From an uncultured Nocardioides sp. (lineage in GTDB: Bacteria > Actinomycetota > Actinomycetes > Propionibacteriales > Nocardioidaceae): DNA of 64,000 bases. Where the stretch lies: positions 930,001 through 994,000 of the forward strand of contig NZ_CANLDB010000001.1 of assembly GCF_947489365.1 (NCBI RefSeq), given 5' to 3'. The position numbers were made by a program, and so were the translations under genes. Below, in pieces: positions 49,759 through 58,117 of the stretch; position 1 is the first letter of the stretch, and each line of letters opens with the position of its first letter. Under the pieces are notes generated by a model that worked only from the letters and a program-made list of their open reading frames with translations, ran no database searches and was not told where the DNA came from.

Positions 49759-50559
49759 ATGAACATCGTTGTCTGCGTGAAGTACGTCCCGGACGCCACG
49801 GCGGACCGGCAGTTCGAGTCCGACAACACCGTCGACCGCGTCGGCGTGGACGGTCTGCTCTCCGAGCTCGACGAGTACGCCGTCGAGCAGGCGCTGCAGA
49901 TCAAGGAGAAGAGGTCCGACGAGGACATCTCCATCACCGCGCTGTGCGTGGGACCGGAGAAGGCCGTCGACGCCGTGCGCAAGGCGCTGCAGATGGGGGC
50001 CGACAAGGGCGTCCACGTCAGCGACGACGCGATCGCGGGCTCCGACTACGCCGCGACCTCCCTGGTCCTCGCCAAGGCGGTCCAGAAGATCGACGCCGAG
50101 GAGAAGGTCGACCTCGTCATGTGCGGCATGGCGTCGACCGACGGCTCCGGCAGCGTCGTCCCGGCCATGCTCGCCGAGCGCCTGGACTACCCCCAGGTCA
50201 CCTTCGGCTCGAAGATCGAGACCCAGGGCGACCAGGTGCGGATCCAGCGCGACGGCGACGTCGCCACCGAGATCATCGGCGGCTCGATGCCGCTGGTGCT
50301 GTCGGTGACCGACCAGACCGGCGAGGCCCGCTACCCGTCGTTCAAGGGCATCATGGCGGCCAAGAAGAAGCCGATGGAGACCTGGTCGCTCGGCGACATC
50401 GGGGTCGACGCCGGCGAGGTCGGTCTGTCGGTGGCCTGGACCACCGTCCAGGAGGCCACCGCCCGCCCGCCCCGTCAGGCCGGCGAGGTCCACACGGACG
50501 AGGACGGCTCCGGCGCCGGTGCGCTGGCCGACTTCCTCGCCTCCAAGAAGTTCATCTGA
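49759..50559 (+). CDS. etfB: Electron transfer flavoprotein beta subunit
   Basis: 266 residues. It begins MNIVVCVKYVPDATADRQF, has LDEYAVEQALQIKE, CVGPEKAVDAVRKALQMGAD, DLVMCGMASTDGSGSVVP (AMP and helix region) and ends near SKKFI. ETF carries electrons from acyl-CoA dehydrogenases to the respiratory chain through ETF:quinone oxidoreductase. It is preceded by a clear AGGAGGGG ribosome site 11-18 bases upstream. EtfA follows after 11 bases, forming the usual two-gene operon. It would accept electrons from the dehydrogenase at 18 kb. Confidence 0.96.
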   Translation: MNIVVCVKYVPDATADRQFESDNTVDRVGVDGLLSELDEYAVEQALQIKEKRSDEDISITALCVGPEKAVDAVRKALQMGADKGVHVSDDAIAGSDYAATSLVLAKAVQKIDAEEKVDLVMCGMASTDGSGSVVPAMLAERLDYPQVTFGSKIETQGDQVRIQRDGDVATEIIGGSMPLVLSVTDQTGEARYPSFKGIMAAKKKPMETWSLGDIGVDAGEVGLSVAWTTVQEATARPPRQAGEVHTDEDGSGAGALADFLASKKFI

Positions 50560-50570
50560 GGAGCGGATCG

Positions 50571-51524
50571 ATGTCTGAAGTTCTCGTCCTCGTCGACCAC
50601 GTCGACGGCGCGGTCAGCAAGCCCACCCTCGAGCTGCTCGCCCTCGCGGGCCGGCTCGGCGAGCCCTCCGCGGTCTTCATCGGCCCGTCGGGCCAGGGCG
50701 CCGAGGCCGCCACGAAGCTCGGCGAGTACGGCGCCGCCAAGGTGTACGTCGTCGACGACGCCGAGGTGAAGGGCTACCTCGTGGCCCCCAAGGCCGAGGT
50801 CCTCGCCCAGCTGGTGGAGAAGACCTCGCCCGCCGCGGTCCTGCTCGTGTCCTCCTACGAGGGCAAGGAGATCGGCGGCCGGCTGGCCATCAAGACCGGC
50901 TCCGGCCTCATCACGGACGCGGTCGACATCGCGGACGACGGCACCACCACGCAGGCGGTGTTCGCGGGCAACTACTCGGTGCAGGCCAAGGTCACCCGCG
51001 GCACCCCGATCGTGACGGTGAAGCCGAACTCGACCGCCCCGGAGGCGTCCGGCGCCGCCGGCACCGTCGAGGAGTTCTCCGCGACCATCTCGGACTCGGC
51101 CAAGAAGGCGCAGATCGTGGCCTCGCAGCCGCGCAAGGCGTCCGGTCGCCCCGAGCTCACCGAGGCCGCGATCGTGGTCTCCGGCGGGCGTGGCACCGGG
51201 GGAGACTTCGCCCCGGTGGAGGGCCTCGCCGACGCGCTCGGCGCCGCCGTCGGCGCCTCCCGCGCCGCGGTGGACTCCGGCTGGATGCCGCACAGCTTCC
51301 AGGTGGGCCAGACCGGCAAGACGGTCTCCCCGCAGCTGTACCTGGCCAACGGCATCTCCGGCGCCATCCAGCACCGCGCCGGCATGCAGACCTCGAAGAC
51401 CATCGTCGCGGTCAACAAGGACGAGGAGGCGCCGATCTTCGAGCTCGTCGACTTCGGCGTCGTGGGCGACCTGCACGCCGTCCTCCCGGCCCTGACCGAG
51501 AAGGTCAAGGAGCGCAAGGGCTGA
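50571..51524 (+). CDS. etfA: Electron transfer flavoprotein alpha subunit
   Basis: 317 residues. The N-terminal domain has [18 protein letters not shown]. The C-terminal FAD domain holds [60 protein letters not shown] and [21 protein letters not shown]. It binds FAD and pairs with EtfB. TGAGGAG just upstream of the ATG gives a strong ribosome site. The operon is closed by a strong terminator. Confidence 0.96.
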   Translation: MSEVLVLVDHVDGAVSKPTLELLALAGRLGEPSAVFIGPSGQGAEAATKLGEYGAAKVYVVDDAEVKGYLVAPKAEVLAQLVEKTSPAAVLLVSSYEGKEIGGRLAIKTGSGLITDAVDIADDGTTTQAVFAGNYSVQAKVTRGTPIVTVKPNSTAPEASGAAGTVEEFSATISDSAKKAQIVASQPRKASGRPELTEAAIVVSGGRGTGGDFAPVEGLADALGAAVGASRAAVDSGWMPHSFQVGQTGKTVSPQLYLANGISGAIQHRAGMQTSKTIVAVNKDEEAPIFELVDFGVVGDLHAVLPALTEKVKERKG

Positions 51525-51542
51525 TCCGCACCCCGCTCGACA

Positions 51543-51584
51543 CGACGACGGGCCCGACACCGCGAGGTGTCGGGCCCGTCGTCG
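51543..51584. terminator. Strong terminator after etfBA
   Basis: CGACGACGGGCCCGACACC (51543-51561) and its exact complement (51566-51584) form a 19-bp perfect stem with a GCGA tetraloop. It separates the convergent etfA and lysyl-oxidase-like genes and should work in both directions. Confidence 0.85.
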
Positions 51585-51595
51585 CTCTCGTGCGG

Positions 51596-51625
51596 TCCGG
51601 CCGTGTCCGGCCGTGTCCGGCCGTG
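51596..51625. repeat. Three tandem copies of TCCGGCCGTG
   Basis: A 10-bp unit repeated three times without change, just before the stop of the lysyl-oxidase-like gene. A simple tandem repeat. Confidence 0.8.
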
Positions 51626-51630
51626 TCTCG

Positions 51631-53208
51631 TCAGTCGCAGGCGTTGCGGGGCTGGCCGCAGATCAGCCCCTCCTTCGGGACCGTGACGGTGCGGGCGCCG
51701 GGCTCGCCGCCGATCACGACCTTGCGGAGGGCGATGTCCTTCGACGCGTCCTCGTCGGCCTCGTGGAGCAGGTCGCGGGGGTTCGCCTCGACGCTGATGA
51801 AGTACGTGCCGTTGGGCAGGCCCTTCAGCCGGAACGCCTGGCCGGCGCGGTACTGCGTGTAGGTGTCACCGGAGCCGGCGGACAGCACCTGGCGCAGCGA
51901 CTGCGCGGAGCGCGACCCGCAGGCGCTCGAGAGGTCCGTGCCCTCGGGACGCCAGTCGGCCCCGGGGCGGGTGTAGTCGACGGCGTCGGTGTTGGCGAGG
52001 CAGAACGACTGCTTGGTGCTGCGGACCACCGTGCTGCGGTCCTCGCTCAGCAGGCGGTAGCGCGCGAAGTCGAGGAAGTGCCAGTGGTGGTGGCTGGGCG
52101 CCGCGTGCCAGTGCATGGCGCCGACCCCGCAGTAGCCCTCCTGGGTGAGGTCGCCGTCCTCGTCGCGCGAGTAGAAGTACTGGTAGGCGTCCATCAGCTC
52201 CTCGTCCGCGCGGCGGAACCCGTCGACGACCAGCGGGCTGTCGCCGGAGTTCCAGACCGTGGCGGCGAAGCTGAGGTTCTCCCCGCGGGCGTCGATGCCG
52301 AACGCCGGCAGCGACTCGAGGTCGGGCAGCGGGTCCTCGGCACCCGGCTCGTAGTCGCACGCCTGCGTCGCGGCGGAGTGGGCCATGCCGTCCATGTCGG
52401 CCATGCCGCCGGAGCCGCGGGTGGGCGCGGGACGCGGTCCGGGCTCGGCGGGCGGGACGGCTCCCTCGGCGCGCTCCCGGGCCTCGCGCCTGCCGCCCTC
52501 GTCGTCGCCGCGGACGCGCAGCGGGTAGGTCACGGACCGGCCCTCGGTGACCCCGAGGAGCTCCGCCCACGCCTCGCCGATCGTCGCCCGCACGGTGTAC
52601 CGGCCGGCCCCGATCGGCAACCGGGTCCAGTCCTGCACGGAGGCGGCGTACCCGGCCTCGATGCCCTGCACGGAGCCGACGGTGAACGGGTTCCGCGGAC
52701 AGCCACCGGGGTAGTGGGGCTCGGCGGGCGAGTCGGGCCCGAGACGCTCCGGCTCGTAGCCGTTCAGGCACCCGTCGACGCTGCGCTCGACCTTCGGACC
52801 CGTGCCGTCGGCACGCCTGACGACGATGTCGACGACGCCCAACAGGCGGTCGAACCCCTCCATCATGCGGCGGGGGACCTTCACCCCGTCGGTCCAGGTG
52901 GTGGTCCCCTCCACCCAACCGCCGGGGAAGTAGCGGGTCTCGGGCTGCTTCGCCCAGTCGGTACGACGGGTGCGGAGCTCGACGCGACCGTCGCTGGTCG
53001 CGAGCCGGACGCCGAGGTCGCCGTACGCGCGGTCACGGTCGGCCCACATCTCGCCCGGGGCGCCGCGCAGGCTCACGGAGGGCTCACCGGGAGCGGCCGT
53101 CGGGGCGAGGGCGGTCGCGGCACCGCCGCTGACCGCTCCGGGCACCAGGGACGCCGCGAGCGCGGCGGCCGCCGCGGCGGCGGCGAGGCTGAGTCGGGGT
53201 CTGGTCAC
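51631..53208 (-). CDS. Secreted lysyl-oxidase-like copper protein
   Basis: 525 residues. A signal peptide ([23 protein letters not shown]) is followed by a 200-residue N-terminal part, a Pro-rich linker, and a C-terminal lysyl oxidase domain. That domain has the copper motif [21 protein letters not shown] near residue 372, [14 protein letters not shown] and [13 protein letters not shown]. Eukaryotic lysyl oxidase oxidises lysine to allysine with copper and a quinone cofactor; bacterial homologues are mostly untested. I use the GTG at 53208, preceded by GAGGGAGCA, and not a longer frame. Confidence 0.85.
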   Translation of the reverse strand: MTRPRLSLAAAAAAAALAASLVPGAVSGGAATALAPTAAPGEPSVSLRGAPGEMWADRDRAYGDLGVRLATSDGRVELRTRRTDWAKQPETRYFPGGWVEGTTTWTDGVKVPRRMMEGFDRLLGVVDIVVRRADGTGPKVERSVDGCLNGYEPERLGPDSPAEPHYPGGCPRNPFTVGSVQGIEAGYAASVQDWTRLPIGAGRYTVRATIGEAWAELLGVTEGRSVTYPLRVRGDDEGGRREARERAEGAVPPAEPGPRPAPTRGSGGMADMDGMAHSAATQACDYEPGAEDPLPDLESLPAFGIDARGENLSFAATVWNSGDSPLVVDGFRRADEELMDAYQYFYSRDEDGDLTQEGYCGVGAMHWHAAPSHHHWHFLDFARYRLLSEDRSTVVRSTKQSFCLANTDAVDYTRPGADWRPEGTDLSSACGSRSAQSLRQVLSAGSGDTYTQYRAGQAFRLKGLPNGTYFISVEANPRDLLHEADEDASKDIALRKVVIGGEPGARTVTVPKEGLICGQPRNACD

Positions 53209-53385
53209 GTGTCTGCTCCCTCGATGACGGAATGCTCTCGAGAACCAGGACGCCCCGAGAGCCGGATGCGTTGCGTCCGACGGCAGGCGGATCGTGTCAC
53301 CGGTCCGGGCCCGGGTCCCGGAACGTTTCCACAAGATCGCGGGCGCCCGTCCCGGCCGGCGTCCGAGGGGGCGGCTCCCTGCCGG

Positions 53386-53391
53386 TAGCAT
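53386..53391 (+). promoter_or_regulatory. -10 box of a leaderless promoter
   Basis: TAGCAT begins exactly 12 bases before the ATG at 53398. No ribosome site is seen. Confidence 0.55.
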
Positions 53392-53397
53392 GCGGAC

Positions 53398-53550
53398 ATG
53401 TCCTCGATCGCCCCCCTCGTCGTGCTCGCCTCCGAGTCGGGGGAGGAGCCGCTGGTCAACGTCTGGCTGGTCGGTCTCATCGCCTTCGCGATCCTCATCG
53501 GGTTGCTGGCCGCTGTCATCGCCATCGGCGGCGGCCGCGACCACAGCTGA
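53398..53550 (+). CDS. Small single-helix membrane protein
   Basis: 50 residues, too short for most gene finders. After [19 protein letters not shown] comes one membrane helix (about 22-43: [21 protein letters not shown]) and a short tail GGGRDHS. No family is recognised. It lies 38 bases before nadD in the same direction and its promoter probably serves the nadD-rsfS-phosphatase set. Confidence 0.65.
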   Translation: MSSIAPLVVLASESGEEPLVNVWLVGLIAFAILIGLLAAVIAIGGGRDHS

Positions 53551-53588
53551 GCTGTGCGCATCCCGTGGCGGACCCGGTAGTCGAGCCC

Positions 53589-54248
53589 GTGACCCGACGT
53601 CGCGTCGGGGTCATGGGCGGCACGTTCGACCCCATCCACCACGGGCACCTCGTGGCCGCGAGCGAGGTGCAGTCCTGGTTCGGCCTCGACGAGGTGGTGT
53701 TCGTCCCCACCGGTGACCCCTGGCAGAAGTCGGGTCGTGAGGTCTCCCCGGCCGAGCACCGCTACCTGATGACGGTGGTCGCGACCGCGTCGAACCCCCG
53801 CTTCACGGTCTCGCGCGTCGACATCGACCGCGCGGGGCCGACGTACACGATCGACACGCTGCGCGACCTGCGCCGGCAGCTGCCGGACGCGGACCTCTAC
53901 TTCATCACCGGTGCCGACGCGCTGGCGGAGATCTTCACCTGGCGCGACGCCGACGAGCTCTTCGAGCTCGCGAACTTCGTGGGCTGCACGCGTCCGGGGT
54001 ACACCATGGACGCTGCGACGCTCGACAAGATCCCGGCCGAGCGGGTGACCATGGTCGAGATCCCGGCGCTGGCCATCAGCTCGACCGACTGCCGGGAGCG
54101 CACCACCAAGGGCGACCCGGTCTGGTACCTCGTGCCCGACGGCGTCGTGCAGTACATCGCCAAGCACCAGCTCTACGCCGGCGTCGCGGTGACCCACCTC
54201 GACGCCGTGCTCCTCAGGCCCCAGAACGGAGACCAGACCACCGCATGA
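53589..54248 (+). CDS. nadD: Nicotinate-nucleotide adenylyltransferase NadD
   Basis: 219 residues. The nucleotidyltransferase motif [15 protein letters not shown] is at the start, followed by [24 protein letters not shown] and the ISSTDCRER end motif (ISSTxxR). It adenylates nicotinate mononucleotide to deamido-NAD. I chose the GTG at 53589, nearest to the conserved start; a GTG at 53565 in frame is possible. It is coupled to rsfS by an ATGA overlap. Confidence 0.95.
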   Translation: MTRRRVGVMGGTFDPIHHGHLVAASEVQSWFGLDEVVFVPTGDPWQKSGREVSPAEHRYLMTVVATASNPRFTVSRVDIDRAGPTYTIDTLRDLRRQLPDADLYFITGADALAEIFTWRDADELFELANFVGCTRPGYTMDAATLDKIPAERVTMVEIPALAISSTDCRERTTKGDPVWYLVPDGVVQYIAKHQLYAGVAVTHLDAVLLRPQNGDQTTA

Positions 54249-54619
54249 GTGCCACCGACCACGCCGTGGAGCTCGTCCACGCCGCCGCCGTCGCGGCCTC
54301 GGACAAGCTCGCGAAGCAGATCGTCGCCTTCGACGTCTCCGAGCAGCTCGCCATCACCGACGCCTTCCTGATCGCCTCCGCCACCAACGAGCGGCAGGTC
54401 GGCGCCGTCGTCGACGCCGTCGAGGACGCGCTGCGCGAGCACGGCGAGAAGCCCATCCGCCGCGAGGGCCACAAGACCGGACGGTGGGTGCTCATCGACT
54501 ACGGGGAGATCGTCGTCCACGTCCAGCACGAGGAGGAGCGGCAGTTCTACGCCCTCGAGCGGCTGTGGCGCGACTGCCCCGCCATCCCGCTCCCCGCCAC
54601 CGTGACGGAGGACCGCTGA
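54245..54619 (+). CDS. rsfS: Ribosomal silencing factor RsfS
   Basis: 124 residues. The Iojap fold is marked by [42 protein letters not shown] and [12 protein letters not shown]. It binds ribosomal protein L14 and blocks subunit joining in starvation. NadD-RsfS pairing is widely conserved. It overlaps nadD by 4 bases and the following phosphatase by 4 bases (CTGA). Confidence 0.97.
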   Translation: MSATDHAVELVHAAAVAASDKLAKQIVAFDVSEQLAITDAFLIASATNERQVGAVVDAVEDALREHGEKPIRREGHKTGRWVLIDYGEIVVHVQHEEERQFYALERLWRDCPAIPLPATVTEDR

Positions 54620-55236
54620 GCGCCGAGGCCGGCCGCACCCTGGTGCTCGTGCGCCACGGCCGCACCGAGTGGAACGCCGCCGGTCGCGCCCAGGGCCACA
54701 CCGACGTCGACCTCGACGCCACCGGCCACGAGCAGGCGGCCCGCATGGGCCCGGTCGTCGCGGGCCTCGGCCCGTCGCTGCTGTGGTGCAGCGACCTGGC
54801 GCGCGCCCGCGACACCGCGGCGTACGTCGGCAAGGAGGTCGCCCTCGAGCCGATCACCGACCCGCGGCTGCGGGAGTACTCCCTGGGGGAGCGCGAGGGG
54901 ATGCTCGACAGCGAGTGGCGCGCGCGGTTCCCGGAGGAGCGTGCGGCCTTCGAGGCGGGCGACTACGACGTCGTCCCCGGGGGTGAGCGGAGCGCCGAGG
55001 TGGGCGCCCGTGTCGCCGCCGCCTGCCGGGACCTCCTCGCGGCGACCCCCGCCGGCGAGACCGCCGCGGCGGTCTCGCACGGCGGCGCGATCCGGGTGGG
55101 GGTGGGGACGCTCCTCGGCTGGCCCGAGGGCCTGCACGGCACCCTCGGCAGCCTCGGCAACTGCGCCTGGGTCCGCCTCGGCGAGCGGTCGTACGGCGCC
55201 GGGCTGCGCCTGCTGTCGTGGAACGAGCAGGCCTGA
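54616..55236 (+). CDS. Histidine phosphatase (phosphoglycerate-mutase-like), probable CTG start
   Basis: 206 residues. The phosphohistidine motif is LVRHGRTEWNAAGR. It continues with GHTDVDLDATG, CSDLARARDTA, REYSLGEREGML and SHGGAIRVGVGTLLG with the second His. In mycobacteria the gene in this place is a glucosyl-3-phosphoglycerate phosphatase (GpgP); that exact function is not proven here. The start is inferred as CTG 54616, six bases after GGAGG and overlapping the rsfS stop (CTGA). A GTG at 54643, immediately before the RHG strand, is the alternative. Confidence 0.9.
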   Translation: MSAEAGRTLVLVRHGRTEWNAAGRAQGHTDVDLDATGHEQAARMGPVVAGLGPSLLWCSDLARARDTAAYVGKEVALEPITDPRLREYSLGEREGMLDSEWRARFPEERAAFEAGDYDVVPGGERSAEVGARVAAACRDLLAATPAGETAAAVSHGGAIRVGVGTLLGWPEGLHGTLGSLGNCAWVRLGERSYGAGLRLLSWNEQA

Positions 55237-55268
55237 CCCCCGGTTTCGCACCCCCGCCGCGAGCGGGG

Positions 55269-55274
55269 TAAGGT
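55269..55274 (+). promoter_or_regulatory. -10 box for tRNA-Ala
   Basis: TAAGGT lies 35 bases before the tRNA. A short CCCCGC/GCGGGG hairpin just upstream may end the phosphatase transcript. Confidence 0.4.
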
Positions 55275-55308
55275 TCCCGTCGTTGTCCACTCCGGTGGGC
55301 ACACCTTT

Positions 55309-55381
55309 GGGGCTGTGGCGCAGCTGGTAGCGCACTTCCATGGCATGGAAGGGGTCAGGGGTTCGAGTCCCCTCAGCTCCA
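55309..55381 (+). tRNA. tRNA-Ala, anticodon GGC
   Basis: The 73 bases fold into a full cloverleaf. The acceptor stem is GGGGCTG/CAGCTCC (one G-U pair), the D stem GCGC/GCGC, the anticodon stem CTTCC/GGAAG with loop ATGGCAT (anticodon GGC), and the T arm AGGGG-TTCGAGT-CCCCT. The 3' CCA is not encoded, since ACC follows. It reads GCC alanine codons, the main alanine codon at this GC content. Confidence 0.96.
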
Positions 55382-55507
55382 CCCTTTCGCACCACCCGCC
55401 GCTCCCGGCCCGCCGTCGCGCAGGCCAGGAGCGGTTTCTGCGTCGCGGGTGCGCTCGGGGACCGCGACGAGTAGCGAAACTGCAGCGATCCCCGAGACAT
55501 TGGGCTC

Positions 55508-56224
55508 ATGAGCCACCCGATCACCGTGCTGTGGAGCATCCCGCGGTCCGTCTCGACGTCGTTCGAGCGCATGGTCAGCGAACGCGGGGACCACACCGTC
55601 CTCGACGAGCCGTTCTCGCGGGCCTACTACTTCGGCCCGGACCGGCTCTCGGACCGGTACTCCGAGACCATCCCGCACAGCGCGCTCCACGAGGTGGTGG
55701 AGGAGATCGACGACGCGGCCCGGCAGCGACCGGTGTTCGTGAAGGACATGGCCTACCAGGCCCAGGCGCTGCTCGACGAGGCCTTCGTCGGCCGGCTGCG
55801 CCACAGCTTCATGGTGCGGCACCCGGCCGCGACCCTGCGCTCGCTCGCGCGCACCTGGCCCGACTTCACCGACGACGAGACCGGGTGGGAGCACCTCGGG
55901 CTCGTGGCCGATCTCGTCGAGGCGCAGGGCGACGAGCTGGTCGTCGTGGAGGCCGAGTCGCTGTGCTCCGACCCCGGCCCGGTGGTCGCGGACTGGTGCG
56001 AGCGGATGGGCCTGGACCACCGTCCCGACGCGCTGACGTGGGAGCCGGGCATGCGGCCGGAGTGGGAGCTGTGGGCGGAGTGGCACGGGTCGACATCCCG
56101 GACCACCGGCTTCGCACCGCTGCGCCCGACCCCGCCCCCGCCGGGTGAGGACCAGCCCCGCCTGCGGGCGGCGTACGACGCGGCCGTGCCGGTCTACGAG
56201 CGCCTGCGGGCCCACGCGCTCTGA
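55508..56224 (+). CDS. Sulfotransferase-like protein
   Basis: 238 residues. The start MSHPITVLWSIPRSVSTSFERM resembles the PAPS-binding P-loop of sulfotransferases (SxPRSxST). The middle has PVFVKDMAYQAQALL and HSFMVRHPAATLRSLAR, matching the 3'-phosphate-binding RxPxxxxxS segment. It probably transfers sulfate or belongs to the related sulfotransferase-fold set of unknown substrate. GACATT lies 12 bases before the ATG. It follows the tRNA and stands alone. Confidence 0.75.
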   Translation: MSHPITVLWSIPRSVSTSFERMVSERGDHTVLDEPFSRAYYFGPDRLSDRYSETIPHSALHEVVEEIDDAARQRPVFVKDMAYQAQALLDEAFVGRLRHSFMVRHPAATLRSLARTWPDFTDDETGWEHLGLVADLVEAQGDELVVVEAESLCSDPGPVVADWCERMGLDHRPDALTWEPGMRPEWELWAEWHGSTSRTTGFAPLRPTPPPPGEDQPRLRAAYDAAVPVYERLRAHAL

Positions 56225-56253
56225 GGATGGGACCTGGTCGGGCGGGTGCTCCG

Positions 56254-56259
56254 TACGCT
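56254..56259 (+). promoter_or_regulatory. -10 box of a leaderless promoter
   Basis: TACGCT begins exactly 12 bases before the GTG at 56266. Confidence 0.5.
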
Positions 56260-56265
56260 GGTCCG

Positions 56266-56556
56266 GTGGCACTGAGCGCGGAGGACGTCGACACCGTCCT
56301 GGAGCACATGGACGCCGACCACCGCGAGGCGAGCCTCGCGATCGTGCGGGCGCACGGCTACCCGGCCGCGACCTCCGCGGAGATGACCGGCGTGGACGAG
56401 CACGGTGGGACGTGGCACGTGACGGTCGGGACCACCGAGGCCTCCCTCCGCGTGACCTGGCCGGACGGACCGGTGGCCGACCTCGACGGCGTACGGCGGG
56501 CGGTCGTGCGGCTCTCCCGCGCGTCGTCCACAGGTCGGGGCGGGCCGGCGGGATAG
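56266..56556 (+). CDS. DUF2470 domain protein
   Basis: 96 residues that form a lone DUF2470 domain: VDTVLEHMDADHREASLAI near the start, then AAEMTGVDEHGG-like and [21 protein letters not shown]. The domain is usually the C-terminal part of heme-oxidising HugZ-like pyridoxamine-phosphate-oxidase proteins; here no such partner is present. Its function alone is unknown. The GTG start follows a leaderless promoter. Confidence 0.85.
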   Translation: MALSAEDVDTVLEHMDADHREASLAIVRAHGYPAATSAEMTGVDEHGGTWHVTVGTTEASLRVTWPDGPVADLDGVRRAVVRLSRASSTGRGGPAG

Positions 56557-56601
56557 TCCCCTGAGGTCCTGCTCGTCCGGGGGCCTCGGGACGACCGTCG
56601 G

Positions 56602-57075
56602 TCAGGGGACTACCGGCGAGGGGCCGGGCGGGCTGGGGAGGGACCCCGAGTCGCCGAGGGTCGCGGCGAGACGACGCGGGTCGTCGGCGGCGAGGGTGTC
56701 GAGCCGGACCCGCCGCGGGTGCGCGGCGTCGCCCACCACGAGGTGCGTCTGGCCCGGCCGCACGGTCGCGGCCTGGGCGTGCACCTCCGGGGGGTGGGGG
56801 TCGGCGTACGCCGCCGGAGCGGGCCGGTCCGCCAGGGCGTCGCGCACCACGCGGCGCGGGTCGTAGGCCCGCGGGTCGAAGTCCTGCCACTCCCGCCGCA
56901 GCACGTCGGCCCCGGTCCCGGACTCCGCCCGGGCCCGCTGGGCCTCCACGAGGTCGCGGAAGGACCGCACGGTCCGGCCCAGCTCGCGGGCGTACGCCGG
57001 CAGGCGGTGCGGGCCGAGCAGGAACCCGGCCAGCAGGACGACGAGGAACAGCTTCTCGAAGGTCAGGCCGAACAC
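56602..57075 (-). CDS. tatB: Sec-independent translocase subunit TatB
   Basis: 157 residues. A single N-terminal helix begins VFGLTFEKLFLVVLLAGFLLG and is followed by PHRLPAYARELGRTVRSFRDLV, the TatB pattern (FxG, GPxRLP, amphipathic helix). The tail is long and Pro/Ala-rich. TatB forms the receptor for twin-arginine proteins with TatC. The GTG at 57075 overlaps the end of tatC by 13 bases. Finding tatB directly after tatC is unusual in Actinobacteria, where it normally lies apart. Confidence 0.87.
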   Translation of the reverse strand: MFGLTFEKLFLVVLLAGFLLGPHRLPAYARELGRTVRSFRDLVEAQRARAESGTGADVLRREWQDFDPRAYDPRRVVRDALADRPAPAAYADPHPPEVHAQAATVRPGQTHLVVGDAAHPRRVRLDTLAADDPRRLAATLGDSGSLPSPPGPSPVVP

Positions 57076-57833
57076 GCGGTGCTCCTCTCCGCGCGGTGCT
57101 CGCGCAGGACGGTGAGGGCGACGGCACCGGGGAACAGCACCGTCATGGGCAGGGCCACGACGACCATCGACAGCACGTCCGCGGCCGGGGTGACCAGCGC
57201 GCTGAACAGGGTGATGACGACGACGATCAGCCGCCAGCTGCGGCGGATCGTGCGCGAGCTGACCAGGCCCAGGTGGTGCAGCATGACCACCAGGACGGGC
57301 AGGACGAAGGAGATCCCGGTCGCGACGACCATGGTGAGCACGAAGTCGACGTAGGTGGAGGCGGACAGGATCGTGCTGTCCTCCGCCGACGAGAAGCCGG
57401 CCAGCACCACCACGACGTGGGGGAAGAGCCAGAACCCGAAGCCGCAGCCCGCGGCGAACAGGACGGCCGCGCTGCCGCCGTACCCGGTGACCAGCCTGCG
57501 CTCCCGCCGTTCGAGGCCGGGGGAGACGAAGCCGAACAGCTCGGTGACCCACACCGGGCTCGAGAGGACCACGCCCGCGGTCACCGCGATGCGGAGGCGG
57601 AGGTCGAAGGCGCCCGTGACGGTGTCGTAGTTGAGGCTGGCGGCCCGCTGGTCGGCGATCGCCTCGATCGGCTCCCGCAGCAGATCGAGGACCTGCTCGG
57701 ACAGCAGGTAGCCGACGACGACACCGACGAGCAGCGCCGCCGCCGCGCGGGTGGCACGGCGCCGCGCCTCCCGCCCGTGCTGAGCGAGGGGCATCGTCCC
57801 CCGCGCCGTGGCGGGAGGGGCGGCGGCGCTCAC
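57063..57833 (-). CDS. tatC: Sec-independent translocase subunit TatC
   Basis: 256 residues with six membrane helices. It has the family landmarks PLAQHGREARRRA (the conserved HxxExR of the N-terminal loop), LTELFGFVSPGLERRERRL (conserved FxxPGLxxxERR) and FVLPVLVVMLHHLGL. TatC binds the twin-arginine signal. The start GTG 57833 overlaps the tatA stop (GTGA); a downstream ATG at MPLAQ is an alternative. It lies in a compact operon with its likely substrate. Confidence 0.9.
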   Translation of the reverse strand: MSAAAPPATARGTMPLAQHGREARRRATRAAAALLVGVVVGYLLSEQVLDLLREPIEAIADQRAASLNYDTVTGAFDLRLRIAVTAGVVLSSPVWVTELFGFVSPGLERRERRLVTGYGGSAAVLFAAGCGFGFWLFPHVVVVLAGFSSAEDSTILSASTYVDFVLTMVVATGISFVLPVLVVMLHHLGLVSSRTIRRSWRLIVVVITLFSALVTPAADVLSMVVVALPMTVLFPGAVALTVLREHRAERSTACSA

Positions 57834-58063
57834 GAGGCGGTGCGCCGCAGCTGCGGCTCCTCGACGGCTGACCGGTCGGCCCGGTCGCGCTGGTCGGCGC
57901 GGTCGGCGCGGTCGGCGTGGTCGGGACGGGCGGTCTCGTCCTTGAGGATGCGCATCGACTCACCCACGCTCCGGGCGAGGCCCGGGAGCTTGGAGGAGCC
58001 GAAGACGAGCAGGACGACGGCGAGGATGATCAGGGCGTGCCAGCCCGTGAGGTTCTGCAGCAT
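57830..58063 (-). CDS. tatA: Sec-independent translocase subunit TatA
   Basis: 77 residues. One membrane helix (LTGWHALIILAVVLLVFG) leads to the conserved FGSSKLPGLARSVGESMRIL amphipathic helix. A charged RAD-repeat tail follows. TatA forms the pore or membrane-thinning oligomer of the Tat system. AGAGAACCC lies just upstream. It is 55 bases from the dioxygenase-like gene in the same direction, and coupled to tatC by GTGA. Confidence 0.93.
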   Translation of the reverse strand: MLQNLTGWHALIILAVVLLVFGSSKLPGLARSVGESMRILKDETARPDHADRADRADQRDRADRSAVEEPQLRRTAS

Positions 58064-58117
58064 GGGTTCTCTCCCGGTGTGGGTGTGTGGGTGGGGCGGG
58101 GGTGTCGTGGCAGGCGG

